64,000 nucleotides of DNA from Casimicrobium huifangae (GCF_009746125.1 NZ_CP041352.1:1205847-1269846); one strand, 5' to 3'; counted from the stretch's first letter, positions 18,101 through 26,960 are shown. Program-made: numbers and translations. The notes: generated by a model not told the origin, from the letters alone.

Positions 18101-18907
18101 AGCGTAGGACCCCGTCGCTGTAATAGTTTCCGGCAGCGGTTCTGCAGCATGTCCGATCAAGCGGATCACCAGCGGTGATCGCGTTGCCACGGCATAGGCT
18201 GCGACATCCGTGGCAACGTTCAATCCTTTCGCCGGTGACAGTGCACCCAGCAGCGCCACCTTCACGACGGTGGGTAATGTGAAAGGCCGCTCCGGGTGGG
18301 CGAGGATCTGCGCGTTCAAGGCAGGCACATAGCGCCGCACGCCGTCCGCCACACTCGCACTCGGTGCAAACACCCGTTGAGCGCGCTGCAATACGGACGC
18401 AAATGCCTCTCGCCACTCGGTGATGCTCATGTTCCACGCGTGCGGGCGGGCAGACAGGCAGTTGCTGCAACCGGCCGCGTCGGGCTCACCGCAGTAACGC
18501 CCTTCGGCGTTGACCAGCTGATATTGCGGACATACGGTGAAGTAATCGTGCAGCGTAACGTCGAGTGGCAGACCAAGTGCAAGGTCCAGCGTCAGCACCC
18601 CGGCTGGCAGGCCATGCACATGATGCAAGTGCATTCTGGAAAAGTTCAGATTGCGCAATGCCTCTACGAGCGACTGCCAGTTGTCGCAGGCAATCCGCCG
18701 GCGCGGGCCGTCGCCAATCTGCATTTCAACATGCTGCGAACCGGCCGGTCGCATCACCATGACTCGTGCTCGTGGGCCAAGCAACGTGCTCAACGCAGTG
18801 ACATGCTGCTCGACGCCGCCTCCCCATGCGTGAGTGACAAACAACAGCCGTGGTGCGCCGGCTCCAGCAAACTGGACCAATGCAAGGCGATCTGCTTCCT
18901 GCAGCAC
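15197..18907 (-). CDS. Giant three-domain glycosyltransferase (GT4 - GT2 - GT4)
   Basis: A 1236-residue protein with three transferase modules. The N-terminal GT-B/GT4 unit spans about residues 15-370 (LFVTHAWGGGVEQHV; SQVPETYSFTLSAALATGLP). A linker with a predicted coiled coil lies near 440-510. A GT-A/GT2 domain spans about 600-860 (SIVIPVYGQ, VVMDDCSPE, ILNNDTVV). A second GT4-type domain spans about 880-1236 (FVGGFRHPPNVDAVKW; IAPLRFGAGVKGKINEAM). No membrane segment is seen. Proteins like this build surface polysaccharide or glycosylate appendages. Its start lies three bases after the methyltransferase stop, so they form one unit. Sugar specificities are unknown. Confidence 0.8.
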   Translation of the reverse strand: MLQEADRLALVQFAGAGAPRLLFVTHAWGGGVEQHVTALSTLLGPRARVMVMRPAGSQHVEMQIGDGPRRRIACDNWQSLVEALRNLNFSRMHLHHVHGLPAGVLTLDLALGLPLDVTLHDYFTVCPQYQLVNAEGRYCGEPDAAGCSNCLSARPHAWNMSITEWREAFASVLQRAQRVFAPSASVADGVRRYVPALNAQILAHPERPFTLPTVVKVALLGALSPAKGLNVATDVAAYAVATRSPLVIRLIGHAAEPLPETITATGSYAGDALGQLIATERPDVIWLPSQVPETYSFTLSAALATGLPIVASAIGALAGRLQGEPGATLLPHDSTARRWHDALLAAASAQTQAHHRINPERLVSASLAAETYGDIYLQGIASAVAAGDPAALLATIDAGWRDGDAAADDARPLLDIFRVGVYGGHRQSLQVVEHELQTLPPGETSVIGRSQFATVVTQLNAAETLVADLEDSATNLREALDAADVRAVSAREHIAFLERESAQFQRERDNLLASTSWKLTRPLRLVVRVVQRASRVAQVAFSLLRRAPALARGGMIRYRRAGWRSVLERLRLEFRPRPEAPVIELPAGPVDHIVPLAMMTAPEHPVISIVIPVYGQHETTFACLKSIAAHPPRQPYEIVVMDDCSPEPAALALAPVTGLRILRNERNLGFIGNVNAGVQAARGDWLVILNNDTVVRPGALDALIDTFTQHDNVGLVGAKLLNADGSLQEAGGIVWRDGSAWNWGRGQNRDDPRFNYVRDADYCSGAALAIRRDLFLSIGGFDSYYAPAYYEDTDLAFQVRARGLRVLYQPAAEIFHLEGVSHGRDETSGIKAHQVTNAGKFHERWKDTLANHRDNAVEPEQEAHRGTRSNILIVEACMITPDQDAGSVRMLNLLHILRRDGHHVTFVADNLDGDPRYANQLRAMGVEVLHAPFARNVRAVLRERGPTLDTIVLCRYYIATQYVHSIRSYAPKAKIVFDTVDLHFVREEREAAINGNPAMARSAAATRTRELAVIARSDITLVVSDFEQRLLASLLPGARVDIISTIQSPAVTNASADGRAGILFVGGFRHPPNVDAVKWYITEVLPHLRRRLPDAITTIVGSNMPDEIAALQRDGVLIRGFVEDTAPLLGAARVSIAPLRFGAGVKGKINEAMNHGIPVVATTCAVEGMKLRPGEDVLVADDAEAFAQAIADVYQDAALWNKLSAAGIANVQAHFSPEAATPAVRAVFGGLARPTA

Positions 18908-18910
18908 TGT

Positions 18911-19801
18911 TTAGCGTCCTCCGGCGATGCGGCGGGCAGCGCGCACCAACCACGGCTCGGCTGCGGCGGATGCATCTGGCGCAGCGACCGCGTCCGACGG
19001 CATTGCGATGGCTGCGGCTTCAAGTTCGCGAATGCGGTCATGCAGCATCCGGTTTTCGCGGTAGGTGCGTGACCACTCGGCATAGACCGATTGTTCGCGA
19101 TCGGTGACCAAAGTTACGGTCGGGACAACCTGCGCGAGTGATGCGCCTTCGCGGGCAGCGAATACCAGGAAATAGAGTTCGTCTGGCCAACCGTCGTTAC
19201 CATCTGCGGTCAGCGCTTCGGCTGCAGTTGCCGTCGCACTCAACGGCCAGATCATCGAGTGGAAAGCCGGGCGCTGGGCAAACCACTGCTGGGCCGGAAA
19301 GTGTCGATCAAGCAAAGTCTTGAGTTCAGCACGATCAAGTTCCTTGACATGGAACTCATTGTGATAACCCGTCTTGTCACTGTATTCGGGCCGATTGGGC
19401 GAGGAGATGATCAGCATGCCGCCCGGCGCCAGCAGGCGGTCAATCTCCCGCATGAACGCCTCATGCTCGGTCATGTGTTCGATGGTTTCGAACGAAACGA
19501 TGACGTCGAAGCTCGCGTCCGGCAAAGGAATCTGCGCGACGCTGGCGGTGACAAAACGCAGATTGCCGGCAGCGTATCGGTCGCTGGCATGTCGGGTCGC
19601 TTCCGGCGAAACATCGACGCCGACGACAGAGGCAGCCTTGCCCGCCAACAGCGACGAGCCGTAGCCCTCGCCGCTGGCGGCGTCCAGCACCCGCTTGCCT
19701 GCTACATGGCGTTGCGCCAGCAGATAGCGATGCCAGTGCTCGTAGACCATCTCGCCCGCACACTCGGGCAGGAAGCGCTCGCCGGTGAAACTGAGGGTCA
19801 T
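18911..19801 (-). CDS. Class I SAM-dependent methyltransferase, polysaccharide-associated
   Basis: A 296-residue protein with the Rossmann methyltransferase motifs: VLDAASGEGYGSSLL (motif I) near residue 39, VGVDVSPEA (motif II) near 60, FDVIVSFETIEHM near 98 and LLAPGGMLIISSPN near 122. A short C-terminal coiled segment contains RENRMLHDRIRELEA. The start codon overlaps the hslR stop by four bases, and its stop is three bases before the giant glycosyltransferase. Such methyltransferases commonly modify sugars or cap glycan chains. The target is inferred from the neighbour. Confidence 0.75.
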   Translation of the reverse strand: MTLSFTGERFLPECAGEMVYEHWHRYLLAQRHVAGKRVLDAASGEGYGSSLLAGKAASVVGVDVSPEATRHASDRYAAGNLRFVTASVAQIPLPDASFDVIVSFETIEHMTEHEAFMREIDRLLAPGGMLIISSPNRPEYSDKTGYHNEFHVKELDRAELKTLLDRHFPAQQWFAQRPAFHSMIWPLSATATAAEALTADGNDGWPDELYFLVFAAREGASLAQVVPTVTLVTDREQSVYAEWSRTYRENRMLHDRIRELEAAAIAMPSDAVAAPDASAAAEPWLVRAARRIAGGR

Positions 19802-20259
19802 GATCGCTCGCGACCGTCATCGCGGCCGGAATAGTTACGGGAGAACAGGTCGGCGAGGCGACGCCGGTCCTGTTTGGTGGGGCGACCACGCAGCAAGGTC
19901 TGCGCGCCTGCGGCCTCACGCATCGCCTGACGATCGAGACGACGCTTGATGCTGTCGTCCGTTTCCCGGTAGAGCAGGGCGGCATCAGTGGCCGAACCAC
20001 GACGTTCGGATAGTGCCAGCACCAGCACCTCTTGAATCATGTCGCCGCGCTGGATCACATAGCCGTCGCCAACGCGGACTGCCAGAGCCGGCTTGACGCG
20101 CTCGCCTGCGACTGACCCACTGGCGGCGCGGCGCACGTGCCCGGCATCAATGGCATCGGTGGCCAGTGAACGGGTTTTGAAGAAGCGGGCGGCCCATAAC
20201 CATTTGTCAATGCGGACCGGGGGCTGCTGCGACGGGGAAATCGATGCTGCGCTTGCCAC
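19798..20259 (-). CDS. hslR: Hsp15-like S4 RNA-binding heat-shock protein
   Basis: A 153-residue protein. The S4 domain starts with VRIDKWLWAARFFKTRSLA and continues through AIDAGHVRR. A basic C-terminal tail carries GRPTKQDRRRLADLF, typical of Hsp15. In E. coli Hsp15 binds free 50S subunits still carrying peptidyl-tRNA and helps recycle them after heat stress. The GTG at 20257-20259 is preferred: it lies two bases after the hslO stop and just upstream of the conserved domain. The longer open frame on this strand runs back through hslO and is a shadow. The hslR-hslO pairing is a known stress operon arrangement. Confidence 0.85.
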   Translation of the reverse strand: MASAASISPSQQPPVRIDKWLWAARFFKTRSLATDAIDAGHVRRAASGSVAGERVKPALAVRVGDGYVIQRGDMIQEVLVLALSERRGSATDAALLYRETDDSIKRRLDRQAMREAAGAQTLLRGRPTKQDRRRLADLFSRNYSGRDDGRERS

Positions 20260-20261
20260 GA

Positions 20262-21173
20262 TCAGTGCACGGTGCCCGAGCCCGGCGGGTGCGAGGCATC
20301 GACGTGGTCGAACAGATCGGCCAACTGGGTGGCGCTCACTTCGTAGCGCTTGCCGCAGAACTCGCAACGAGATTCGACCCGGCCCTGCTCGGCAATCAGC
20401 GGCTGCAATTCTTCGCGGCCGACCAGCCGAAGCGCGTTGAGCACACGCTCCACCGTGCACGAGCAGGAGAAGGACAGGGCCTGCGCGGCATGCACACGTA
20501 CATCGTGGCCGGTAAACACGAACGGTAACCATTCGCTGTACGGGAATGGCATGAACGGCAACGCGAAAGCAGTCTCTGCCTGCGCCACCACGGCCTCCCA
20601 GGCGCTGTCGGAAGCTTCATCACGACTGTCAGGCAGGCGCTCCAGCAGCATCGCCTCCAGCGCATCGCCGTCCTGGCGAAGCCACAGGCGGGTCTGCGTC
20701 TGCTGCGAATTGGTCAGGTAGTCGGCCAGCAGTGACGAGACGCTGCCAGCGTGCAGCGCCACAATGCCCTGATACATCTGCCCTTCCTCGGGCGCAATGG
20801 TCAACACAAAACGACCGCTGCCGTCGGGCGCGACCAGTGACGAAAGGTCGGCGTCCGCGGCGATGTTGGCGTCCTCGCGCACATTGGCATAGGCGCGAAA
20901 AGTCAGGCGATCCGTCGCCTCGACGCAGAGCAGTGGCACCGCGCCATCGCCCTGCGCCTGCAGCACGACCTGCGCGGGTTGTTTCAGATTGCTGGCCAGC
21001 AGCGCTGCTGCGCCCACCAGCTGCCGCAGCAGCAATGACACCGCGACCGGATAGTCATGATGTTGCAGCATCGACACCATGCTCTCATCAAGGCGTGCGA
21101 CAACGCCGCGCGCCGGTGCCGTTTCCAGCCAGAAACGCGTCAGTTGATCAAAACCTGCCGTGATCCGGTCCAT
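20262..21173 (-). CDS. hslO: Redox-regulated chaperone Hsp33
   Basis: A 303-residue protein of the usual Hsp33 length. The C-terminal zinc/redox switch has all four cysteines, in SFSCSCTVERV (CXC) and RCEFCGKRY (CXXC). The N-terminal core has GEDANI-type and APEEGQMYQGIV segments typical of the family. Hsp33 is a cytoplasmic holdase that is switched on when oxidation releases zinc. It is followed at two bases by hslR, and a BPH proteasome-like gene ends 23 bases upstream, so three protein-quality-control genes are adjacent. Confidence 0.9.
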   Translation of the reverse strand: MDRITAGFDQLTRFWLETAPARGVVARLDESMVSMLQHHDYPVAVSLLLRQLVGAAALLASNLKQPAQVVLQAQGDGAVPLLCVEATDRLTFRAYANVREDANIAADADLSSLVAPDGSGRFVLTIAPEEGQMYQGIVALHAGSVSSLLADYLTNSQQTQTRLWLRQDGDALEAMLLERLPDSRDEASDSAWEAVVAQAETAFALPFMPFPYSEWLPFVFTGHDVRVHAAQALSFSCSCTVERVLNALRLVGREELQPLIAEQGRVESRCEFCGKRYEVSATQLADLFDHVDASHPPGSGTVH

Positions 21174-21195
21174 CGTTTGCCCTGCAGCTGGATGC

Positions 21196-21780
21196 TCAGG
21201 CCGTTACTGGCGCGGGCGCCATCGGGAAAGTAATGACTTGCATCGGCAATGCGGAGTTCTTGTCGAAGGTGGCACCGCCTTCGATTCCGGCGCGCGCCAC
21301 GGCCTCTGCCGAATCAAGGCGGTCATAAAGCGCGTTCATGGCACCCAGCGCGTATTCGCGCCCCGAGCCTGCGGCCCAGAAGCGTTTGAACTCGAACACT
21401 TCGCGCATCGAATAGATGCCGTAGATGCCAGTCGGGTTGGCGATCAACGCGGTGATGTGGGTGCTCTCATAGGCATCCTCGTCTTCTTCCTTGGGGTTCA
21501 GGAAGTGCTGGTCCTTGAGGATGGCGTGCAGCTTGCGGAAGGTCTCGAAAATTTCCGCCTTGCTGTTGAAGTTCAGATCCTTCGAAGTCGAAAACAGGTT
21601 TTCGTAGACCAGTTGATGGGCGGCGCTGCCGCAGAGTGCGATCACGGTGTCGCCGTAGCGGACCATTTTTTCGGAGGAGGCGTCGAAACTGTCGGACAGG
21701 CGAGTGTCACCGAAGGTGGTGAGCGAGTCTGCGGCGATGGCCGCCATATTGCCTTTGCGCACCACTACAAGGGTGGTCAT
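21196..21780 (-). CDS. BPH-type proteasome homologue (Ntn-hydrolase peptidase)
   Basis: A 194-residue protein starting MTTLVVVRKG, with AIAADSLTTFGDTRL behind it. This is the HslV/proteasome beta-subunit pattern, in which Thr2 becomes the catalytic N-terminus after Met removal. A central GSAAHQLVYEN and a GSGREYALGAM segment fit the Ntn fold. It lacks HslV-specific neighbours: there is no hslU here. It matches the betaproteobacterial proteasome homologue (BPH), reported as a double-ring complex without a known dedicated ATPase. HslV is the alternative, but the length and sequence differ. It lies between gluQ (36-base gap) and hslO (23-base gap) on the same strand. Confidence 0.75.
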   Translation of the reverse strand: MTTLVVVRKGNMAAIAADSLTTFGDTRLSDSFDASSEKMVRYGDTVIALCGSAAHQLVYENLFSTSKDLNFNSKAEIFETFRKLHAILKDQHFLNPKEEDEDAYESTHITALIANPTGIYGIYSMREVFEFKRFWAAGSGREYALGAMNALYDRLDSAEAVARAGIEGGATFDKNSALPMQVITFPMAPAPVTA

Positions 21781-21815
21781 AACAGGTGCTTTCTTTTTTT
21801 TCGGGGAACCTTAAA

Positions 21816-22754
21816 TTATAGATTTTGCGTAAGGGCGTCTGTTGGTGGCCCGGACAGGCGGTCCGGGCGCCAGTTCCTGGCTGCCAGCGACCAGAATTCA
21901 GGCACCGAGCTGGCGTTCTTCAGCGGGTCCTGGCGCAGGAAAGCCCATGCCGCGTGCAGTGTGACGAGCACGTTGTTGGTCGCGAGCGGTGTAGCCCGAG
22001 TCTGCTTCGAGAGTTTTTCGCCAGCGGCGTTGCGCGCCAGCGGGACATGCAGATAGCCCGGCGTTCGATAGCCGAGGCAACGCTGCAGATAGAGTTGCCG
22101 GGGTGTGTTGCCGAGCAGATCAGCGCCACGCACCACCTGTGTCACGCCCTGCAGTTCGTCGTCCACCACCACCGCGAGCTGGTAGCTGTAGATGCCATCG
22201 GCGCGGCGCAACACGAAGTCACCCAGTTCGGTCGACAGACGCTGCGTGATGGCGCCTGCCGCACGATCGACAAAGGAGACTTCGTCAGCGCCCATCGCGG
22301 GCACACGCACGCGCGATGCGTTGCTGGCAAATGGCAAGCGGCGTTCGCGACAGGTGCCGGGGTAGATCGCTTCTCCCTCAAAATTGCGCGGCGCTGCCTC
22401 CAGTTGCTTGCGTGTGCAGGCACAGGCGAACAACAGATGATTTGTGCGCAACTGTGCCAGGGCTTGCTCGTATAGGGCAGAGCGTTCGCTCTGGCGAACG
22501 ATGTCGCCGTCGTGCACAAAGCCATAGCACGCTAGCTGGGTGAGGATGGTGCGCTCCGCCGTGGCAGAACAGCGCGTAGTGTCGACGTCCTCGATGCGAA
22601 TCAGCCAGCGGCCATGGTGGGCGCGGGCATCAGCGTAGCTGGCCATTGCCGCGACGAGCGAACCGAAGTGCAGCGGACCGGTGGGTGAGGGCGCGAAACG
22701 CCCGACATACGGGCGGCCTGCCGCGCCGGTCAGGGCGTCTTGGTGGGCGTCCAC
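21816..22754 (-). CDS. gluQ: Glutamyl-Q tRNA(Asp) synthetase
   Basis: A 312-residue truncated GluRS-like enzyme. It has the HIGH-type motif FAPSPTGPLHFGS, the zinc ligands in CACTRKQL and YPGTC, and the KMSKS-type EKLSKQ. The anticodon-binding half of GluRS is absent, as expected for GluQRS, which adds glutamate to queuosine 34 of tRNA-Asp. It overlaps the end of the lytic transglycosylase gene by 25 bases, so the two are coupled. Confidence 0.9.
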   Translation of the reverse strand: MDAHQDALTGAAGRPYVGRFAPSPTGPLHFGSLVAAMASYADARAHHGRWLIRIEDVDTTRCSATAERTILTQLACYGFVHDGDIVRQSERSALYEQALAQLRTNHLLFACACTRKQLEAAPRNFEGEAIYPGTCRERRLPFASNASRVRVPAMGADEVSFVDRAAGAITQRLSTELGDFVLRRADGIYSYQLAVVVDDELQGVTQVVRGADLLGNTPRQLYLQRCLGYRTPGYLHVPLARNAAGEKLSKQTRATPLATNNVLVTLHAAWAFLRQDPLKNASSVPEFWSLAARNWRPDRLSGPPTDALTQNL

Positions 22755-23326
22755 TTCCAGCGGCTTTCGAGCAGGCCGAGCACGGCGTTCGGATACTCGA
22801 AGCGCCCGAGCGAGCCGTTGTAGCGGGCCAGCGCGCGAACGACGTCACCCTTCTCGATATCGAGGTAATGGCGCAGGATCACGCAGCCATAGCGCAGATT
22901 GGTGCGCAGGTGAAAGAGATTGTGGTCGGCCGTGCCAATCAGGCGCACCCAGAACGGCATCACCTGCATGTAGCCGCGGGCCGAGGCGCTGGAGATTGCG
23001 TATTTACGAAACGCGCTCTCGTGATTGATCACCGCCAGCACCAGTTGCGGGTCGAGGCCGGCGCGGCTGGCCTCGTATTGCACGGTGACCAGAAACTCGC
23101 GTCGCTGTTCGTTGTCCTTCATGCGCGACGCCAGCCGCGCTGACATTTCCGCCAGCCACGCCTGCGTCTCGTGGACATCGCCAATCAGCCTTGGCGCAGC
23201 ACGGTCGGCGATTGCGGACGCCATCGAAGTCTGTACGCTGGCGGAGAGCTTTTCTTCGGCCTGCGCGCCGGCAAACGCGTACCCCGCAGACAGCAGAGCA
23301 GCGGATGCTGCGAACGCGCGCAACAT
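22730..23326 (-). CDS. Secreted lytic transglycosylase (SLT domain)
   Basis: About 198 residues from the Met at 23326. This Met gives a clean signal peptide (LRAFAASAALLSAGYAFA) with an AFA-G cleavage site. The frame is open to 23416, so a longer start is possible. The SLT fold is clear: LVLAVINHESAF with the catalytic Glu, SSASARGYMQVMPFW, LFHLRTNLRYGCVIL and ALARYNGSLG. These enzymes cut peptidoglycan glycan strands in the periplasm. It sits between proS and gluQ, an order seen in many betaproteobacteria, and overlaps gluQ. Confidence 0.85.
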   Translation of the reverse strand: MLRAFAASAALLSAGYAFAGAQAEEKLSASVQTSMASAIADRAAPRLIGDVHETQAWLAEMSARLASRMKDNEQRREFLVTVQYEASRAGLDPQLVLAVINHESAFRKYAISSASARGYMQVMPFWVRLIGTADHNLFHLRTNLRYGCVILRHYLDIEKGDVVRALARYNGSLGRFEYPNAVLGLLESRWKWTPTKTP

Positions 23327-23428
23327 CCGGAACGACCAGCTCGCGAACACGCGCGAGGATGTGGTGGTGACGATGGTCATCGTGGTCGATGGCTCACTAC
23401 AACCCCGCGGCAACACCAGAAATGCAAC

Positions 23429-25153
23429 TCAGGCGAGAGCGCCGCGGACATGGGCCACGATGTCAGCCAGCGCTATCTTGCTGGCCGCCTCAGCACGCCG
23501 CGCCTGATACTCGACCATGCCTTCCTTGAGGCCGCGGTCGCCCACAGTGATGCGGTGCGGGATGCCGATCAGTTCGAGATCAGCAAACATCACACCGGGG
23601 CGCTCTCCGCGATCATCCAGCACTACGTCGATGCCGGCCACTGCCAGCTCATCATGCAGCTTGTCGGCCGCCGCCTTGACCTCAGCACTGCGGTCATAGC
23701 CCACCGCTGCAATGGCGACCGTGAACGGCGCCATTGGCACAGGCCACGCGATGCCTTTGGCGTCGTGGTTCTGCTCGATGGCGGCGGCTACGACGCGGGT
23801 CACGCCGATGCCATAGCAGCCCATCTCCATGACCTGCTCCTTCTGGTCCTTGTCGAGGAAGCGGGCGCCGAGCGCCGCCGAGTAACGCTGGCCCAGCGCA
23901 AAGACATGGCCCACTTCGATGCCACGACGGAGCTTGAGCGCTCCCTTGCCGTCGGGCGAAGGGTCGCCTTCGACGACGTTGCGGATGTCAGCAACAACAT
24001 CCGGTTCGGCGCAGTCGCGGCCCCAGTTGGCGCCGGTGACGTGATAACCCGATTCATTGGCGCCGCAGATGAAGTCCGCCATCGCAGCCGCCGTGCGGTC
24101 AGCGACCACCAGTACCTTGCCTGGATGAGCCTTGCCGTGGCGCGGCACCGGGCCGCAGTAGCCAGGCTCAACGCCGAGGTGTGCCTCGATTTCTTCTGGT
24201 GTGGCTGGACGGAAGTTGGCGAGCTGCGGCAGCTTGCCCAGCTTGATCTCGTTGACCATGTGATCGGCGCGCAGCATGCAGAGTACGAAGCCGGCGTCGC
24301 TCACATACATCATTGCCTTGAGTTGTGCCGGCAGCGGTTGCTTGAGGAATTCGCCGACGTCTTCGCAGGTTTTTTTGTCGGGCGTATGCACCAGCGTCAG
24401 CGCCTGCGTCGGAGCCGGACGCGCCGTTGCCGGGGCGAGGGCTTCGGCCATCTCGACATTGGCTGCGTAGTCGGAATCCGGGCAGTAGGCGATGACGTCT
24501 TCGCCGCTTTCGGCGAGTACCTGAAATTCATGCGACGCGAAACCGCCGATGTTGCCGGTGTCGGCGTTGACCGCGCGGAATTCGAGGCCCAGACGCGAGA
24601 AGATGCGGCTGTAGGCGTCGTACATCGCCTGATAGCTTTTCATCAGGCTGTCCTTGTCGACGTCGAACGAATAGGCATCCTTCATGATGAACTCACGCGA
24701 GCGCATCACCCCGAAGCGCGGGCGGCGCTCGTCGCGGAACTTGGTCTGGATATGGTAGAAGTTGATCGGCAGTTGTCGCCACGAGCGCAACTCCTGGCGG
24801 GCAATGTCAGTGATCACTTCCTCGCTGGTGGGCTGCACGATGAAGTCGCGCTCATGGCGATCCTTCACCCGCATCATCTCGGGGCCCATCTTCTCCCAGC
24901 GGCCCGACTCCTGCCACAGCTCGGCTGGCTGCACCACCGGCATTAGCAGCTCGATCGCGCCGGCGGCGTTCATCTCTTCACGCACCACCTGCTCGACCTT
25001 GCGCAGCACCCGCACGCCGAGCGGCATCCACGTATAGATGCCGGCGCCGAGCTTTTTGATCATGCCCGAACGCATCATCAATTGGTGGGAGACGATTTCG
25101 GCTTCGGCCGGCGCCTCTTTGGTGGTGGAGATGAAGAATTGGCTCAGTTTCAT
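23429..25153 (-). CDS. proS: Proline-tRNA ligase
   Basis: A 574-residue bacterial-type ProRS from Met at 25153 ([15 protein letters not shown], the usual N-terminus; the frame is open five codons more). Class II motifs are present: motif 2 in [17 protein letters not shown] and motif 3 in [15 protein letters not shown]. An editing-domain insertion lies between them (roughly residues 220-400), and a C-terminal anticodon domain ends with [10 protein letters not shown]. It charges tRNA-Pro in the cytoplasm. It diverges from the N-formylglutamate amidohydrolase gene. Confidence 0.95.
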   Translation of the reverse strand: MKLSQFFISTTKEAPAEAEIVSHQLMMRSGMIKKLGAGIYTWMPLGVRVLRKVEQVVREEMNAAGAIELLMPVVQPAELWQESGRWEKMGPEMMRVKDRHERDFIVQPTSEEVITDIARQELRSWRQLPINFYHIQTKFRDERRPRFGVMRSREFIMKDAYSFDVDKDSLMKSYQAMYDAYSRIFSRLGLEFRAVNADTGNIGGFASHEFQVLAESGEDVIAYCPDSDYAANVEMAEALAPATARPAPTQALTLVHTPDKKTCEDVGEFLKQPLPAQLKAMMYVSDAGFVLCMLRADHMVNEIKLGKLPQLANFRPATPEEIEAHLGVEPGYCGPVPRHGKAHPGKVLVVADRTAAAMADFICGANESGYHVTGANWGRDCAEPDVVADIRNVVEGDPSPDGKGALKLRRGIEVGHVFALGQRYSAALGARFLDKDQKEQVMEMGCYGIGVTRVVAAAIEQNHDAKGIAWPVPMAPFTVAIAAVGYDRSAEVKAAADKLHDELAVAGIDVVLDDRGERPGVMFADLELIGIPHRITVGDRGLKEGMVEYQARRAEAASKIALADIVAHVRGALA

Positions 25154-25259
25154 GGGCGAGGGCAGCAACGGCGACCATCTGGCAGGCGGGAGCGCGCCAG
25201 TGTTTCGCGGCAGAGCAAGCGTGATCGTAAAACCGGCAATTTTCGCTTATTCTCGAAAT

Positions 25260-26126
25260 ATGAACGATTTCGTCGCTGTCCGAGTGGTGAGCCCGCCTGC
25301 GGGCGTAAGGCAAGTGCCACTGGTGCTTGATTCGCCGCACAGCGGGCGCGTGTATCCCGCCGATTTTGGCTACGCCTGTGACTTCGCGCATTTGCGCAAG
25401 GCGGAGGACACCGATGTTGACGACTTGTTTGGCGACGCGCCGTCGCTCGGCGCCACGCTGATCTGCGCCGAATTTCCGCGCAGTTACCTGGATCCGAACC
25501 GGCGCGTGGAAGACGTTGACGAGAGCCTGATGGACGGGCGCTGGCCGCACCCGGTGGATCACTCGCCAAAGACGCGGTCGGGCATCGGGCTGGTGTGGCG
25601 GGTGCTGGACGACAAATCGCCGATCTACAGCCGCAAGCTAAGCGTTGCCGAGGTCGAACGGCGGATCAGCCATTGTCACGCGCCGTATTGGGCGGCGGTG
25701 ACGCGCGCGATCGAGGCGGCGCATGGCGCATCGGGCCGCGTAGTGCATCTCAATTGCCATTCGATGCCGGCGGAGGCCGGGCCGGTGTCATGGGTGAAGC
25801 AGGGCACCCGCTTTGCCGACATTGTGCTCGGCGACCGCGATGGCAGCACCTGCTCCCCGGCGTTGACAACGCTGATCGCCGAGGCGTTTCGCAGCGAAGG
25901 GCTGAGCGTGGCGATCAACGACCCCTACAAGGGCGTGGAACTGGTCAAGCGTTTCGGACGCCCGCAGGACGACCGGCACAGCATCCAGATCGAAATCAAC
26001 CGCAAGCTTTACATGAACGAAGCGACCCGCGAGCGCACCGACGACTATCCGGCGCTGAAGGCGCTGCTGACGCGGGTGACAGCGCGCATTGCTGCGTTCG
26101 CAGCGGCTGCGCCGGCTGCGGCCTGA
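25260..26126 (+). CDS. N-formylglutamate amidohydrolase
   Basis: 288 residues from ATG at 25260. The frame is open upstream, but that part lies over the proS promoter. It has the family signature segments LVLDSPHSGRVYP, DTDVDDLFGDAP, HLNCHSMP, DPYKGVELVKRFG and IQIEINRKLYMNE, with the metal-binding His/Glu residues. The enzyme hydrolyses N-formyl-L-glutamate in histidine degradation. No hut genes are adjacent here, so a different N-acyl substrate is possible. Confidence 0.85.
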   Translation: MNDFVAVRVVSPPAGVRQVPLVLDSPHSGRVYPADFGYACDFAHLRKAEDTDVDDLFGDAPSLGATLICAEFPRSYLDPNRRVEDVDESLMDGRWPHPVDHSPKTRSGIGLVWRVLDDKSPIYSRKLSVAEVERRISHCHAPYWAAVTRAIEAAHGASGRVVHLNCHSMPAEAGPVSWVKQGTRFADIVLGDRDGSTCSPALTTLIAEAFRSEGLSVAINDPYKGVELVKRFGRPQDDRHSIQIEINRKLYMNEATRERTDDYPALKALLTRVTARIAAFAAAAPAAA

Positions 26127-26163
26127 AGCAGGCGCAGCGGCGTAGCGCTGATGACGCGAACGG

Positions 26164-26781
26164 CTAGAAGCGGTAGCCGACGCCGACCGAGATAGCCAGC
26201 GGGTCAAGCTTCACGTGGCTGATTTTGGTGCCGTCGAGGTACACGTCGGAACCCAGCCAGATCTTCTTGACATCAACGTTGATCGACCACTTCTTGTCAA
26301 CCGGGATGTCCACGCCGACCTGCAACGCCGGCTTCAGGCTGTAGGCATCCAGCGTGACCCGCTTGCCGAGCGCAGTCATGTTGTTGTTCATCGTGTAGGT
26401 CAGGTTCACACCGGCGCCGACGTAGGGCTGGATGGCAGCGTTCGGGAACGGACGGTATTGCAGCGTGAGCGTTGGCGGCAGATGCTTGAAGGTGCCAATG
26501 GCGGCGCCGCCAACGCTGACGGTCTGCTTCTGCGGATAAGTCAGGATCAGCTCGGCCGATACGTTCGGCGTGAAGAACCAGGTGAGATCAACTTCCGGAA
26601 TGGTCTTGTCATTGACGGTAATAGCGTCTGCCGGTGCAACGCCAGCGATGGCGTCCGACTTGTTGGCCATATCGAGATTCACCGCTCGCGCGCGCACCAT
26701 CAGGTTGGACAGGTCGGTCGCGCTGGCTGGCAGGGCGGCGATGCCGATTGCGGCGGCGATGGCGAGAGAGAGGGCTTTCAT
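26164..26781 (-). CDS. OmpW-family outer-membrane protein
   Basis: A 205-residue precursor with a signal peptide (MKALSLAIAAAIGIAALPASA) and the eight-strand barrel pattern of OmpW: VDLTWFFTPNVSAELILTY, HLPPTLTLQYRPF, QPYVGAGVNLTYT and a terminal GVGYRF with C-terminal Phe. OmpW forms a small channel for hydrophobic solutes. A perfect 10-base inverted repeat with an FNR-like core lies 180 bases upstream, which fits the oxygen-dependent control known for enterobacterial ompW. Confidence 0.9.
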   Translation of the reverse strand: MKALSLAIAAAIGIAALPASATDLSNLMVRARAVNLDMANKSDAIAGVAPADAITVNDKTIPEVDLTWFFTPNVSAELILTYPQKQTVSVGGAAIGTFKHLPPTLTLQYRPFPNAAIQPYVGAGVNLTYTMNNNMTALGKRVTLDAYSLKPALQVGVDIPVDKKWSINVDVKKIWLGSDVYLDGTKISHVKLDPLAISVGVGYRF

Positions 26782-26960
26782 GTACTTTCCTTTTCAGCGT
26801 CACGATTCCGCGCTGCGCGCCCGCGCAACGCTGGTAGCGTCAATCTGGTGACGACGCCCTGCGGTTTGTCCGCATGTTGGTTCGGGACGCCTCCCATCGG
26901 GATGCCGTCTTCGCGACACTCACCAGATCAACGAAGAAATACTACGAATAACTACAAACC

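Noticed and set aside
23171-24946. 591-residue + strand frame opposite proS
   Set aside because: Antisense shadow of proS, whose class II motifs are clear.
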